Source: Parabacteroides sp. PM6-13
GTDB taxonomy: Bacteria; Bacteroidota; Bacteroidia; Bacteroidales; Tannerellaceae
Length of the DNA stretch: 64,000 nt
Direction of reading: 5' to 3'
Assembly (NCBI RefSeq): GCF_029892605.1
Contig: NZ_JARXWF010000016.1
Location: 1 to 64,000 of the forward strand
This document shows, in pieces, positions 44,215 through 53,274 of this stretch. Within the stretch, counting starts at the first letter, position 1. Every line of letters starts with the position of its first letter. The position numbers and the translations under genes were made by a program. Below the pieces are notes generated by a model. The model saw only the letters and a program-made list of their open reading frames with translations. It ran no database searches and had not been told where the DNA came from.

Positions 44215-44242
44215 AAAGGAGAAAGGAGAAAGGAGAAAGGGG
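44215..44242. repeat. AAAGGAG heptamer array after the M1 peptidase gene
   Basis: AAAGGAG at 44215, 44222 and 44229, and AAAGGGG at 44236, in one 7-bp phase, directly after the stop codon region. On the other strand the unit reads CTCCTTT and resembles the TTCTCCC units next to trpA. The 44207-44528 gap contains this array and the palindrome cluster at 44285-44481, and no gene. Confidence 0.8.
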
Positions 44243-44284
44243 CGTCTTCAGATATAGTAAGATGTGAAGGTGTACGGTCGCAGA

Positions 44285-44481
44285 TGCCGCATAGCGGCAG
44301 TCTGTAAACAGCCCCGTGCGGAAGCGCGGGGAAAAGGATAAATAAAAAAAGCGCCGCGTAGCGGTGCTATGTAACAGTCGTCAAAACAGACACATAGCAC
44401 CGCTACGCGGCGCTGTTGATTGTGCGATTCATTACCCCGCGCTTCCGCACGGGGCTGTATACAGATCGCCGCTATGCGGCG
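44285..44481. repeat. symmetric palindrome cluster (BIME/REP-like), about 200 bp
   Basis: Six palindromic units are arranged A-B-C-C'-B'-A'. A: TGCCGCATAGCGGCA (44285-44299). B: CCCCGTGC...GCGCGGGG (44312-44331). C: a 23-bp arm (44350-44372) perfectly complementary to C' (44392-44414), loop 19 nt. B' is at 44435-44454 and A' (CGCCGCTATGCGGCG) at 44467-44481. The outer units are inverted copies of each other. On the minus strand the C-C' hairpin is followed by T7, so it also works as a strong terminator for the DUF4861 gene. Confidence 0.85.
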
Positions 44482-44528
44482 TTTGGGCACCCTTAAAAAT
44501 CATCCAATCTTGGAAAATTAAAAGGTGT

Positions 44529-45716
44529 TTATTGTACGGAAACAGTCAATGGGTTATTCACCTTTTCGGTGAATTCACGCATATAGGTAAACCAGGCTTC
44601 GGGTGATTCAAAGCCATAATTGCTCCATCCACCACCAAAATAGTAGGTATAGGCACTGCCCGGCTTGTAATCGCTGATAGCTAAAACGTGTCCATGGGCA
44701 AGAGTCGCCTCTTTCAGCGGTTGCGTGCGGGGCACAACAGCACCTACATAGATTTGTCCGTTTACCGGGTCGATAGGATCTGCATAGGCTATATATCCTT
44801 TTTCGGCATTGGCTTCGTACACTTCACTCGGTGCATGCACGACAATACCAGAGGCCAATGGGGTAGTTTCTGTCAGGTTGTCGAAACGAATGACCGCTTT
44901 GTTGAGCTGCGAACCCGCGTCGAGCGAAATGATGCGGTTCTCAATCACATTTTCGTTTTCGCCTACCGTTAATGGGTTGTAGGTCAAAGAGACTGTGAAG
45001 CGCAAAGGACCATTATCCAATAGTTTATACTCTTTGTACGCATAGGGCATGATGAGTCCGTCGGCATTCATCAATGCTGAGGCACCGGCGCCTAAAGTCG
45101 GTCCTACCGAATAATAATCGAGTCCATCACCATGGTCCACATGATAAGAAACCGATTGGTAAAGTTCCTGCGCGGCTTTCGGGTCTGTCTTCCGCAATTC
45201 GGCAATTTTAGTCAGTGTCTCCGGATTCAGCTCTTTCGCGTAGCGAGCTTCTACCACCGGGTGGGAAACCTTCTTCGTCCAGATGTCATAACCAAAAGCA
45301 CGCTCGCCTGTTGCTTGAAGTGCCGGTCCGTAGGCACGAAAAGCCACCCGGTCGTTTTCCCAGGCGATGTCGTCTACGCGTTCCGGATAATGCTTACCGG
45401 TTGCCAGGGTTGCTACGGCTTGGGGTGTTCCCTCTTTAATGGTATAAACACTTTTGCCGTCAGCCTTTGCACAGGCCTGGAAGATCAATTTGTTGTCATG
45501 GGTGATCTGGTAGGGTGTTTCAAGACCACTCTCGCTCACGATGATAAAGCCATTGGCATATTTCGTTTGAATCGTGGCTGTTTGGTCGGCAGGGATCTCT
45601 ACCATCTCCTGGTGTCTCTCCAAAGCAAGGGGGTTAGAAACTGTGATCTGCAGATCTTTTTTCTCGTTACAAGCAATGAACATGGTCATTGCAAGGAGCA
45701 AAATCATTTTTTTCAT
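44529..45716 (-). CDS. DUF4861 family lipoprotein
   Basis: The 395-residue protein from the ATG 45714-45716 begins MKKMILLLAMTMFIACNEKK, a lipoprotein signal with lipid Cys near residue 16. The mature part is beta-rich: LQITVSNPLALERHQEMVEIPAD, AFGYDIWTKKV, SYHVDHGDGLDYYSVGPTLGAGASALM and FGGGWSNYGFESPEAWFTYM near the end, matching DUF4861. In Bacteroidales such proteins often occur near glycan-degradation genes; none is adjacent here. An upstream open stretch of 24 codons has no initiation support. Confidence 0.85.
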   Translation of the reverse strand: MKKMILLLAMTMFIACNEKKDLQITVSNPLALERHQEMVEIPADQTATIQTKYANGFIIVSESGLETPYQITHDNKLIFQACAKADGKSVYTIKEGTPQAVATLATGKHYPERVDDIAWENDRVAFRAYGPALQATGERAFGYDIWTKKVSHPVVEARYAKELNPETLTKIAELRKTDPKAAQELYQSVSYHVDHGDGLDYYSVGPTLGAGASALMNADGLIMPYAYKEYKLLDNGPLRFTVSLTYNPLTVGENENVIENRIISLDAGSQLNKAVIRFDNLTETTPLASGIVVHAPSEVYEANAEKGYIAYADPIDPVNGQIYVGAVVPRTQPLKEATLAHGHVLAISDYKPGSAYTYYFGGGWSNYGFESPEAWFTYMREFTEKVNNPLTVSVQ

Positions 45717-45876
45717 GTGTGAATGTTGTTTTAAAGGTAATATTCTTGGGGACAAAGATAATGAAAGTCGAACGCAGCGCCAAACCAAGAATTAACCGAT
45801 AAACTAAAAGAAAAGGGTGGGGGATATGAAAGAATTGTCTAATTTTGCTATTCAGACAAATCCTAATATAAGATAG

Positions 45877-46920
45877 ATGATTATGGACAAGAGATTATTT
45901 TATGTGGTTATGGCCTGCTCTCTTCTGATGGGCTCTTCGGTGTATGCTCAATTTGATCCTTCCGCCACGCGGGCAGGGACCACCTCTGAGTGGGTGGTGG
46001 AGTTTTTCCGGGTAAACAATCCGAACTCGTTTCTGTATGAAGATGCCAATAGTAACTATTCAAAAGAGAAAGGCATGAATTACCTGGGCGTGGAAGGTAA
46101 AGGCGATGATAACAATAACGCCATGCTTATTAAATATACACGGGGAAAGATCATGCCGCAGTATCTGGTGATGTTGGGGAAATCAATCGAATATGAAACA
46201 GAGATGTTATGCCCTCTCTGTCATGATCCGGCTTGTATCCATTCCAAAGAAGAGGTGAGTTATACCTCTGCCCGTTTCTTAGTCAGCCTGAAAGACTCGG
46301 TAGCTCATTACCAGGACAATAAAGCGATGTTGGAGAAGTTCGTTTGGAACGGTTATCCGCGCCTGGCTTTTGTCGAGGGCAAACTCTATGGCGATTCGGT
46401 ACTGGTGATACAAAACTCCTCCTTGTCGGCGGAAGCCAACCGGATCAATGTGGTTGATGTCGACGAGCAGGGGGAGGGCAAACATACGCCTGTGTTGTTC
46501 TCTTTCCGATTGCTCACAAACGAAAATGAGGATGGTGAATTTATGATTGAGTCGTATGCCGATCGGTTGGGTGCTCATCAAGCGGAGTGGATCAAGATAC
46601 AGAACGGGGTTCCTGTAGTTGTAGAAACCACCTTTGGCGCGAACCGGTTGAGCGAAGGCGAAGTGTTTGATTTGGCCTATTCACAACATGACCCTGTTGC
46701 CAATTTGGAGGTGCCTGAGGTGAATGTGAAAGTGATCTCCGGGTATGGCTCGGTGACCATCAAAGGAGCAGCCGGCAAACGGGCAACGTTGGTGAATACG
46801 GCAGGACAGCTGATTATAAGCCGTCGCCTCTCGTCCGATGAAACCGTTATCACGGCACCGGCAGGTGTTGTGATTGTGTCGATCGACGATCAGATCTCTA
46901 CGAAGGTATTAGTGAAATAA
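45877..46920 (+). CDS. secreted protein with DUF6383/T9SS-like C-terminal tail
   Basis: A 347-residue protein with a signal peptide (MDKRLFYVVMACSLLMGSSVYAQ; a second ATG two codons in). The middle is not recognised; it has a Cys-rich patch LCPLCHDPACIHSKEE near residue 113, able to bind a metal. The last 75 residues (VNVKVISGYGSVTIKGAAGKRATLVNTAGQLI...VITAPAGVVIVSIDDQISTKVLVK) resemble the Parabacteroides DUF6383 tail and, more loosely, the type IX secretion sorting domain. Likely cell surface or secreted. Function unknown. Confidence 0.75.
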   Translation: MIMDKRLFYVVMACSLLMGSSVYAQFDPSATRAGTTSEWVVEFFRVNNPNSFLYEDANSNYSKEKGMNYLGVEGKGDDNNNAMLIKYTRGKIMPQYLVMLGKSIEYETEMLCPLCHDPACIHSKEEVSYTSARFLVSLKDSVAHYQDNKAMLEKFVWNGYPRLAFVEGKLYGDSVLVIQNSSLSAEANRINVVDVDEQGEGKHTPVLFSFRLLTNENEDGEFMIESYADRLGAHQAEWIKIQNGVPVVVETTFGANRLSEGEVFDLAYSQHDPVANLEVPEVNVKVISGYGSVTIKGAAGKRATLVNTAGQLIISRRLSSDETVITAPAGVVIVSIDDQISTKVLVK

Positions 46921-46943
46921 GAACGCATAGACAGATCTTTATA

Positions 46944-46991
46944 TAAAAAAAGAATCTTCGGCTTAAGGATAAGTCGAAGATTCTTTTTTTA
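46944..46991. terminator. strong bidirectional terminator
   Basis: AGAATCTTCGGCTTA (46951-46965) pairs with TAAGTCGAAGATTCT (46970-46984), one G-T pair, loop AGGA, flanked by A7 and T7 that extend the stem. It lies between the convergent secreted-protein and TonB-receptor genes. Confidence 0.95.
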
Positions 46992-47015
46992 TAGAGGCTA
47001 TTAGCTGTTTGTTTT

Positions 47016-49322
47016 TTAATAGGTCAATTTACATCCCAAGAAGAAACTTCTCGGAAGCGATGGACCGTAGATATACCCGGCATCGCGATCGGGACCTTTG
47101 TCGTGGTCGCTTTGGAAAGCGTTGAATAGATTCTGTACTCCGCCGTTCAGTTGGAAGGTGGTTGTCTTGAATAGGGGGATATCATATGTCAGCTTAACGT
47201 TCATATCAAAGAAATCGGGTGTTGTCTCTTCGCGATCTTCGGCAATGGCTCCTTTGAAGTGTTGCACCAGCATGCTGCCCGTATAGGTTCCCGTCAATGA
47301 GATGCCCAGGTTCTTTACCGGCGTAAGGGTCGAGGTGAAGTAACCATACAGATCGGGAGAACGAAACATTTTCTTCTGTGGCACGACGTTTTCGTTTTCG
47401 CTCCACGATTCCGGCTCTTTATAACGGCTTTGCTGAATGGTGGCTCCAGCCTGGATTTGCAACCAGGAATAGGCCATTTTGGCTTCCAGGTTAATACCCA
47501 TGACGCGGGCACCGGAACCGTTCTGCCGTTCCAAGAGGAGATTGCCCTGGGTGTCGTGGCCGTTCTCTTTCAGGATAAACACATTGCGCAGGTCGGTGTA
47601 GAATCCTTCCACTAAGAAGTTGGTCTGCACCATGCCGAAACGGCGATAGAAATCGACCGAAGCACTTAGGCTTTGTGAGTTTTCTTCTTTCAGATCGTCA
47701 GCCAGGCTAATCAATGCTACGTCGCCTCCAACGGCTGTGATATGCAGGTCTTCGTCGAATGCCTGAGGTGCGCGGAAGCCGCTTGAATACGACAGGCGCA
47801 GGTTGATATCTGCTGTCGGATTAAAACGCAGATTAGCCCGTGGGCTGAAGATGGCATGGTTGATCAGGTTATGTTTATCCAGACGGCCACCAATTAAGAT
47901 ACTCCAGCGGGCATTCTTCCATTCGTTCTGTACAAACGCACTTTCGATATGTGTTGTCTGCTCGATCGTGCGGTTGTATCCCAACATACGATCTTGTAGG
48001 TCATCGTAATGATATTCCAACCCTCCGGTGAACTGTGCCGGCATAAAAAACAAATGATCCATATCCAGTGAGTACTGTGCGCCTCCGACAAAGGTCAGGT
48101 CGGTCGTGTTGCCATAGGCCTTGTCGTTGTATCCGGCACCATAGTAGCTATTGCGTTTGGTGTGTTGTGCCGAGGTGTATAGGTTGAGTCTATGCTTGTA
48201 GTCTTTCGAGAAAAGGTCGAATTTCAAGCCTCCTCCGTTGATATCGTGGTCGGTCTGTTCCGTGATATCTGTTTCGTGGGGTTGCAGATCGAGCTTGTTT
48301 CCGCCCCGGCGAAATTCGGCAATGTTATGGTATTCGAATGTTAGTTTTGAATAGGTACTTGTTTTTAGGTAAGAACGGAATCCCAAGGTGCGGGCATTCA
48401 GCATACCCAGCTCGGTGAAGCCATCGCCGTCGTGGTCGTAAGCCGAACGATACCGCTTTTGTCCGAACACATAGATGCCTGCCTTATGGTCGTCGGTGAC
48501 CAGCGAGACGTTGAAGGTGGTGTTGTTATCCGGTCGTTCACCATCGATCATGGTGAGAGAATGAGCCACCTGTGCCGAATTGCGCAGAGGCTCTTTGGTG
48601 ATAATATTGATTGTGCCGGCGATGGCCGATGAACCAAATAGGGCGGAGCCACCTCCACGCATCACCTCCACGCGTTCGATCATATTTGCCGGAATCTGTT
48701 CCAATCCGTACACCCCGGTCAACGCACTGAAGATAGGGCGGCTATCGACTAAGATCTGTGTATAAGGTCCTTCCAATCCATTGATACGCACCTGTTGAAA
48801 ACCACAATTCTGGCAGTTGTTTTCGACACGAATACCCGGCTGAAAATTCAGTCCGTCTGCCAGTGTGGTGGAATGGGTGGTCTCAAAGGTTTTCGAATCG
48901 AGCACATTGACCAGCGAAGGAGCCAGGCGCCGGGTTGTTTCGTTGCGATTGGCCGATACGACCACTCCATCCAGTGAGATGGCGTCCTCTGCAGCTTCAA
49001 AATTCACCTCTAAGGTATTGCCTTTTTTTAGTACCACCTCGATCGTCTGTGTGATGTATCCCAACGACTTCATGGATAGTTTGAATTTTCCCTCCGGAAG
49101 ATTTTTTAGGTAGTAATGTCCGGTGGCGTCGGTCATCGTGCCGATGGTGGTGCCTTCGATGAATATATTAATAAAGGAGAGGTGTTCGCCTGTTTTTTTG
49201 TCGACTACGTGTCCGATAATATTGGCATCCGACGGGTTTAATACTACTTCATCATCGTTGGCGAAAAGCGTGAATGAGGGTATGAATAACAATAATAGCA
49301 ATAGGGATATAATCTTTTTCAT
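47016..49322 (-). CDS. TonB-dependent outer-membrane receptor
   Basis: The 768-residue protein has a signal peptide (MKKIISLLLLLLFIPSFTLFA), a carboxypeptidase-regulatory-like N-domain (about 33-115; IIGHVVDKKTGEHLSFINIFIEGTTIGTMTDATGHYYL), a plug (about 120-240) and a 22-strand barrel ending in Y. The plug holds NNCQNCGFQQVRINGLEG, a Cys-x2-Cys near 163-166. No SusD partner is present, so this is not a glycan receptor; a metal or metal chelate is likelier. A small His-rich membrane protein gene precedes it on the same strand (111-bp gap). Confidence 0.92.
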   Translation of the reverse strand: MKKIISLLLLLLFIPSFTLFANDDEVVLNPSDANIIGHVVDKKTGEHLSFINIFIEGTTIGTMTDATGHYYLKNLPEGKFKLSMKSLGYITQTIEVVLKKGNTLEVNFEAAEDAISLDGVVVSANRNETTRRLAPSLVNVLDSKTFETTHSTTLADGLNFQPGIRVENNCQNCGFQQVRINGLEGPYTQILVDSRPIFSALTGVYGLEQIPANMIERVEVMRGGGSALFGSSAIAGTINIITKEPLRNSAQVAHSLTMIDGERPDNNTTFNVSLVTDDHKAGIYVFGQKRYRSAYDHDGDGFTELGMLNARTLGFRSYLKTSTYSKLTFEYHNIAEFRRGGNKLDLQPHETDITEQTDHDINGGGLKFDLFSKDYKHRLNLYTSAQHTKRNSYYGAGYNDKAYGNTTDLTFVGGAQYSLDMDHLFFMPAQFTGGLEYHYDDLQDRMLGYNRTIEQTTHIESAFVQNEWKNARWSILIGGRLDKHNLINHAIFSPRANLRFNPTADINLRLSYSSGFRAPQAFDEDLHITAVGGDVALISLADDLKEENSQSLSASVDFYRRFGMVQTNFLVEGFYTDLRNVFILKENGHDTQGNLLLERQNGSGARVMGINLEAKMAYSWLQIQAGATIQQSRYKEPESWSENENVVPQKKMFRSPDLYGYFTSTLTPVKNLGISLTGTYTGSMLVQHFKGAIAEDREETTPDFFDMNVKLTYDIPLFKTTTFQLNGGVQNLFNAFQSDHDKGPDRDAGYIYGPSLPRSFFLGCKLTY

Positions 49323-49433
49323 CGTTTAATATAATTCATGTAAATAATTAGGGTACGCATCAAAGAAAGAGTCCTTTGATACATACTTTTTTTAAGAAAC
49401 GACCTGCGAACAGGTATTATGTATGAAATGTAG

Positions 49434-49772
49434 TTAAACGATAGGGGGAGCCCTAAGCGAAAGACCTTTCAGACAGGAACTGCTGAAAGAAGAGGATTCT
49501 TTGTGAAGAAATACAAAGAGTATAGATTGTTTTACCTTTTCGATTTGTAAAGAATGAACAGCACCGTCTCCTGCTGTAATGGAGGATAGTGTGTGCAGAA
49601 AGAGTGTTTCGGCTAACGAATTGTGGGAGTGCGCTGTTTTAAATGGGTGGGAGTGGGCAATGGGTGTGCCGTTTTCCATGTGAACGTGTACGTTGTACGA
49701 GGTGCTTCCGTAGTAAACCAGGAATAGAACCAATAGCAGCCATTTACACCAAGTATATCGTTTTTGTTTCAC
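49434..49772 (-). CDS. small His-rich membrane or periplasmic protein
   Basis: A 112-residue protein starting with GTG at 49770-49772 (MKQKRYTWCKWLLLVLFLVYYGSTSYNVHVH); one N-terminal hydrophobic segment (about 10-25). Eight His residues lie in YNVHVHMENGTPIAHSHPFKTAHSHN and nearby, a plausible metal-binding patch facing the periplasm. I do not recognise a named family. It is just upstream of the TonB receptor, so a role in metal capture or sensing is suggested by context only. A good promoter is at 49802. Confidence 0.7.
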   Translation of the reverse strand: MKQKRYTWCKWLLLVLFLVYYGSTSYNVHVHMENGTPIAHSHPFKTAHSHNSLAETLFLHTLSSITAGDGAVHSLQIEKVKQSILFVFLHKESSSFSSSCLKGLSLRAPPIV

Positions 49773-49801
49773 CCGATAAAATCTATATTTTTAATCGATC
49801 G

Positions 49802-49832
49802 CAAAAGTACAATAAACTATTCATATAGCAAT
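49802..49832 (-). promoter_or_regulatory. promoter of the His-rich protein/TonB receptor unit
   Basis: Minus strand: ATTG (49829-49832), 19 nt, TACTTTTG (49802-49809). The -7 box matches TAnnTTTG and the -33 box three of four bases. Leader about 22 nt to the GTG start. Confidence 0.6.
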
Positions 49833-49947
49833 GGCTTAGCCCCGGAACAAACAGGGATACAACCGATCGAACGCTGAACAAAAGATTATTTTAGTTGTTT
49901 TATTAACAGATAAAACATAGATGTATAATTTAAAGAAAAAAAGAAAG

Positions 49948-50826
49948 ATGAAACGTTTAGTATGGGTGTTGGTGGTAGTTTTTTCTGTTACAACCGTTTA
50001 TGCGCAAGATGATCAGGGTTATAAGGATGGCGAATGGGTATTGTCGGGCGTGACGGGTGTGAATCTGTCGCAGACGGCAATGACCAATTGGTCGGCCGGG
50101 GGAGAGAATTCCGTTGCCGGGAATGCTTATTTGAATGGCTCGTTGTTGCGTAAGAGCGGGAACTGGCTTTGGCAAAATGCGTTAGTGTTGGATTATGGCT
50201 TGTCGCAGAATAAATCGGACGGAACGCGGAAAACCAATGATAATATCAATTTCACGACTCAATTGGGTTATTCAACCAATAACAAATGGTTCTATACGCT
50301 GATGGGTGACTTCAAGACTCAATTTGCGCGTGGTTATAAATACCCTGATCGCGAGAATTATATTTCAACCTTTATGGCTCCGGCCTATGCCAATCTCTCT
50401 TTGGGGATGGAGTTTCGTCCGAAAGCGAATTATTCGATCTATCTCTCTCCGGTTTCCGGGAAAATGACTTTTGTCAGCGATAAGACCCTGTCGGATTCGG
50501 GAGCGTTTGGCGTGGATCCGGGGAAGCGTTTCAAGGCGGAGTTTGGGGCTTATCTGAAAGCGCGTGCCGAACAAGCGGTGATGGAGAATGTGAATCTGGT
50601 GACTACGCTCGATTTTTTCACACCCTATAGTGATCAGTTGGGTAATATCGATGTCAACTGGGATGTTTTGATTAGTATGAAGGTCAATAAATTCCTTTCG
50701 GCTACACTAAACACTACCCTGAAATATGACAACGATGTAAAGACCGTCGATGGCGAAGGCAATCGCAAAGGAGCGAAAGTGCAATTTAAGGAGGTCTTAG
50801 GGGTTGGGATTGCTTATCATTTTTGA
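49948..50826 (+). CDS. DUF3078 family protein, probable outer-membrane barrel
   Basis: A 292-residue protein from the ATG 49948-49950 (MKRLVWVLVVVFSVTTVYAQ, signal peptide). The mature part GEWVLSGVTGVNLSQTAMTNWSAGGENSVAGNAYLNGSL is the DUF3078 hallmark, and amphipathic strands run to the C-terminal F of GIAYHF, as in barrels. Function unknown; conserved in Bacteroidetes. It is divergent from the TonB unit. Confidence 0.88.
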   Translation: MKRLVWVLVVVFSVTTVYAQDDQGYKDGEWVLSGVTGVNLSQTAMTNWSAGGENSVAGNAYLNGSLLRKSGNWLWQNALVLDYGLSQNKSDGTRKTNDNINFTTQLGYSTNNKWFYTLMGDFKTQFARGYKYPDRENYISTFMAPAYANLSLGMEFRPKANYSIYLSPVSGKMTFVSDKTLSDSGAFGVDPGKRFKAEFGAYLKARAEQAVMENVNLVTTLDFFTPYSDQLGNIDVNWDVLISMKVNKFLSATLNTTLKYDNDVKTVDGEGNRKGAKVQFKEVLGVGIAYHF

Positions 50827-50969
50827 GAAGGCAGTGCGCAACTTTTTCATCCCTTGATTGTATTGATTTGTAAGAAAAACGAATTGATACAGTCAATTTT
50901 ATCTCCTGAAATGAAAAGAATTTGTTCGATTACCTCTATCTTTGTGGGAAACAAAAAACCTCTGTAGAT

Positions 50970-51479
50970 ATGAAGATCCATTTGTTGACGCTTTCTTTGG
51001 TCATGACCATTTTTATGGCGAGAGCACAAAATGCCGAACAGGACATTGTGATGGTGGGTGATGTTATGCCATCTTTTACGATAAAGCTCGATGATGGGAA
51101 AGAGATCAAATCTGCTGCTTATGCGGGTAAAGTTATTCTAATCAATTTTTTTGCCACCTGGTGTCCTCCTTGCCAGAAAGAATTGGCAGAAGTGCAAGAA
51201 AGCTTATGGCCTAAATATCAAAACAATAAAGATTTTGTTCTTTTGACGATCGGACGTGAGCATTCGGAGGCAGACCTGCTTACCTACAATGAAAAGAAAG
51301 GATTTACCTTTCCATTGTATCCGGATAAGGACCGGGCGATTTATGGTGCATTTGCAAAAAGTCTGATTCCCCGTACCTATTTGGTCGACAAAAAAGGAAA
51401 AGTAGTGATGGGTATAATTGGATTTAACCAGGAAGAATATCAGAAACTGTTAGCTAAAATTGAGGAATTGCTAAAATAA
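50970..51479 (+). CDS. TlpA-like thioredoxin-fold protein, periplasmic
   Basis: The 169-residue protein from the ATG 50970-50972 has a signal peptide (MKIHLLTLSLVMTIFMARAQ) and a thioredoxin fold with the redox motif WCPPC in FFATWCPPCQKELAEVQ and cis-Pro in SLIPRTYLVDKKGKVV. It should act as a periplasmic disulfide reductase or oxidoreductase. The upstream open stretch of 16 codons overlaps a TATCTTTG box (50937-50944), which argues for the downstream start. A terminator hairpin follows at 51481. Confidence 0.9.
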   Translation: MKIHLLTLSLVMTIFMARAQNAEQDIVMVGDVMPSFTIKLDDGKEIKSAAYAGKVILINFFATWCPPCQKELAEVQESLWPKYQNNKDFVLLTIGREHSEADLLTYNEKKGFTFPLYPDKDRAIYGAFAKSLIPRTYLVDKKGKVVMGIIGFNQEEYQKLLAKIEELLK

Positions 51480-51480
51480 A

Positions 51481-51506
51481 AAGGGAGAGTCATCTCCCTT
51501 ATTTTG
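51481..51506 (+). terminator. terminator after the TlpA-like gene
   Basis: AAGGGAGA (51481-51488) pairs with TCTCCCTT (51493-51500), loop GTCA, followed by ATTTTG. It overlaps the short leader of the next gene, so some read-through is likely. Confidence 0.7.
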
Positions 51507-51513
51507 TTTATTT

Positions 51514-53262
51514 ATGAAATATAACAGGAACATACAACGATTGTTCTTTTATATTCTATGCTGTTTTATGCCCAGTGTTTTACCGGCACAAACAGAAACG
51601 ATAGAATTAAAGTTCATAGAGACCAGCGATATACATGGGCATTATTTCCCATTTGATTACATAGAACAACAAGAGTCTAAGGGCGGATTGTCGCGTATCT
51701 ATACTTATGTGAAGCAACAACGTGAACTGTTTGCTGAAAATCTCCTTCTGTTTGATAATGGCGATATCCTTGACGGTCAGCCCTCTTCTTATTATTATAA
51801 TTATATAGATACGGTTTCGGCGCATTTGTGTGCTGAGATGATGAATGAGATGCGTTATGATGCCGCCACTTTCGGGAATCATGATATTGAAACAGGCGAA
51901 GATGTCTTAAACCGGTGGATACGACAGTGTAACTTTCCATTAGTTTGTGCGAATCTCTTAGGTCGCTCGGATAGAAGCGTCTATACGCAGCCTTATGCCG
52001 TTTTTGAACGGGAGGGAGTCCGTATTGTTGTCTTGGGATTGACCACGGCGGCTACTCCGCTTTGGCTATGTAAGAGTCTTTGGGAAAATTTATGTTTCTA
52101 TGATATAGAAAAGGCGGCTCAACACTGGATGCAGGTTATTCGTGAAAAGGAAAGCCCTGATATTGTAATAGGTCTTTTCCATTCGGGGAAGGAGACGCGT
52201 ATCCTGTCTGATCGTTATAAGGACGACTTCTCCATGCAAATAGCCCGGCAGGTGCCCGGGTTCGACATTGTGATGATGGGGCATGATCATATACCCTATT
52301 GTGAAAAAATTGTCAATGTGGCAGGCGATAGCGTCTTGCTGGTTAACCCTGGATATGGTGGGATGCAAGTGGCAGATGTTACCGTAAGGGTTCATCGAAC
52401 CGATGGACTGATTACCGGTAAAAAACTGCATGGAGAGTTGGTCGATATGGAATATGTCGTGCCGGATAGCTCTTTTCTGGAAAAGTTTAACTACGCACAC
52501 CAGGTTACCAGGCAGTTTGTCTCTGAGAAAATAGGGGTCTTTACGGAGACGATAACAACACGTCCTGCCTATTTTGGCTCTTCCGCCTTTGTGGATTTTA
52601 TTCATGAATTACAATTGGAGATAAGCGGGGCTGATATTTCATTTGCCTCTCCTTTATCTTTTGATACGCAAATCGAAAGAGGGAATGTCCGTATTGGAGA
52701 TATGTTCAAACTTTATAGGTATAAGAATCTCATCTATACTATGGAGCTGACAGGCCAAGAAATTAAGAATTACCTGGAAGAGTCTTACGGCATATGGACA
52801 CAACAAATGACATCTCCCGATGATCACATGTTGCTATTGAAAAACAGTAAGTGTGGCGGAAAAGAAATGTTTGCCAATATGTATTATTCTTTCGATTCGG
52901 CAGCCGGTATTGTCTATACGGTGGATGTGACGAAGAAAAAAGGAGAGAAGGTCCATATATTATGCATGAGCGACGGAAGGCCGTTTTATGAAGAAAAGTT
53001 TTATAATGTAGCCTTGACCTCTTATCGGGGGAATGGTGGTGGAGATCTTCTGACAAAGGGTGCCGGTCTTTCAATCGATGAGCTGGATAGTCGCTTGAAG
53101 GCGATCACGAAGCATGATTTTCGCTATTACCTGATTGAGTATATAAAATTACATAAAGTCATACATCCCCACGAATTAAATCATTGGAAGTTCATACCGG
53201 AGGAATGGGTCACCATAGCTACGGGAAGAGATTATCAGTATTTATTTGGTGAAGAGGAGTAA
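51514..53262 (+). CDS. bifunctional metallophosphatase/5'-nucleotidase
   Basis: A 582-residue secreted protein: signal peptide (about 1-28), N-terminal metallophosphoesterase domain with the two-metal ligands TSDIHGHYFPFD, LFDNGDILDG, FGNHDIETG and MMGHDHIPY, and a C-terminal 5'-nucleotidase domain (FGSSAFVDFIHELQLEISGADISFASPLSFD, LTSYRGNGGGDLLTKG). It likely releases phosphate and nucleoside or sugar from nucleotides outside the cytoplasm (UshA/YfkN-like). It follows the TlpA-like gene; lipB starts 12 bases after its stop. Confidence 0.93.
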   Translation: MKYNRNIQRLFFYILCCFMPSVLPAQTETIELKFIETSDIHGHYFPFDYIEQQESKGGLSRIYTYVKQQRELFAENLLLFDNGDILDGQPSSYYYNYIDTVSAHLCAEMMNEMRYDAATFGNHDIETGEDVLNRWIRQCNFPLVCANLLGRSDRSVYTQPYAVFEREGVRIVVLGLTTAATPLWLCKSLWENLCFYDIEKAAQHWMQVIREKESPDIVIGLFHSGKETRILSDRYKDDFSMQIARQVPGFDIVMMGHDHIPYCEKIVNVAGDSVLLVNPGYGGMQVADVTVRVHRTDGLITGKKLHGELVDMEYVVPDSSFLEKFNYAHQVTRQFVSEKIGVFTETITTRPAYFGSSAFVDFIHELQLEISGADISFASPLSFDTQIERGNVRIGDMFKLYRYKNLIYTMELTGQEIKNYLEESYGIWTQQMTSPDDHMLLLKNSKCGGKEMFANMYYSFDSAAGIVYTVDVTKKKGEKVHILCMSDGRPFYEEKFYNVALTSYRGNGGGDLLTKGAGLSIDELDSRLKAITKHDFRYYLIEYIKLHKVIHPHELNHWKFIPEEWVTIATGRDYQYLFGEEE

Positions 53263-53274
53263 CCCCCATCTGTT

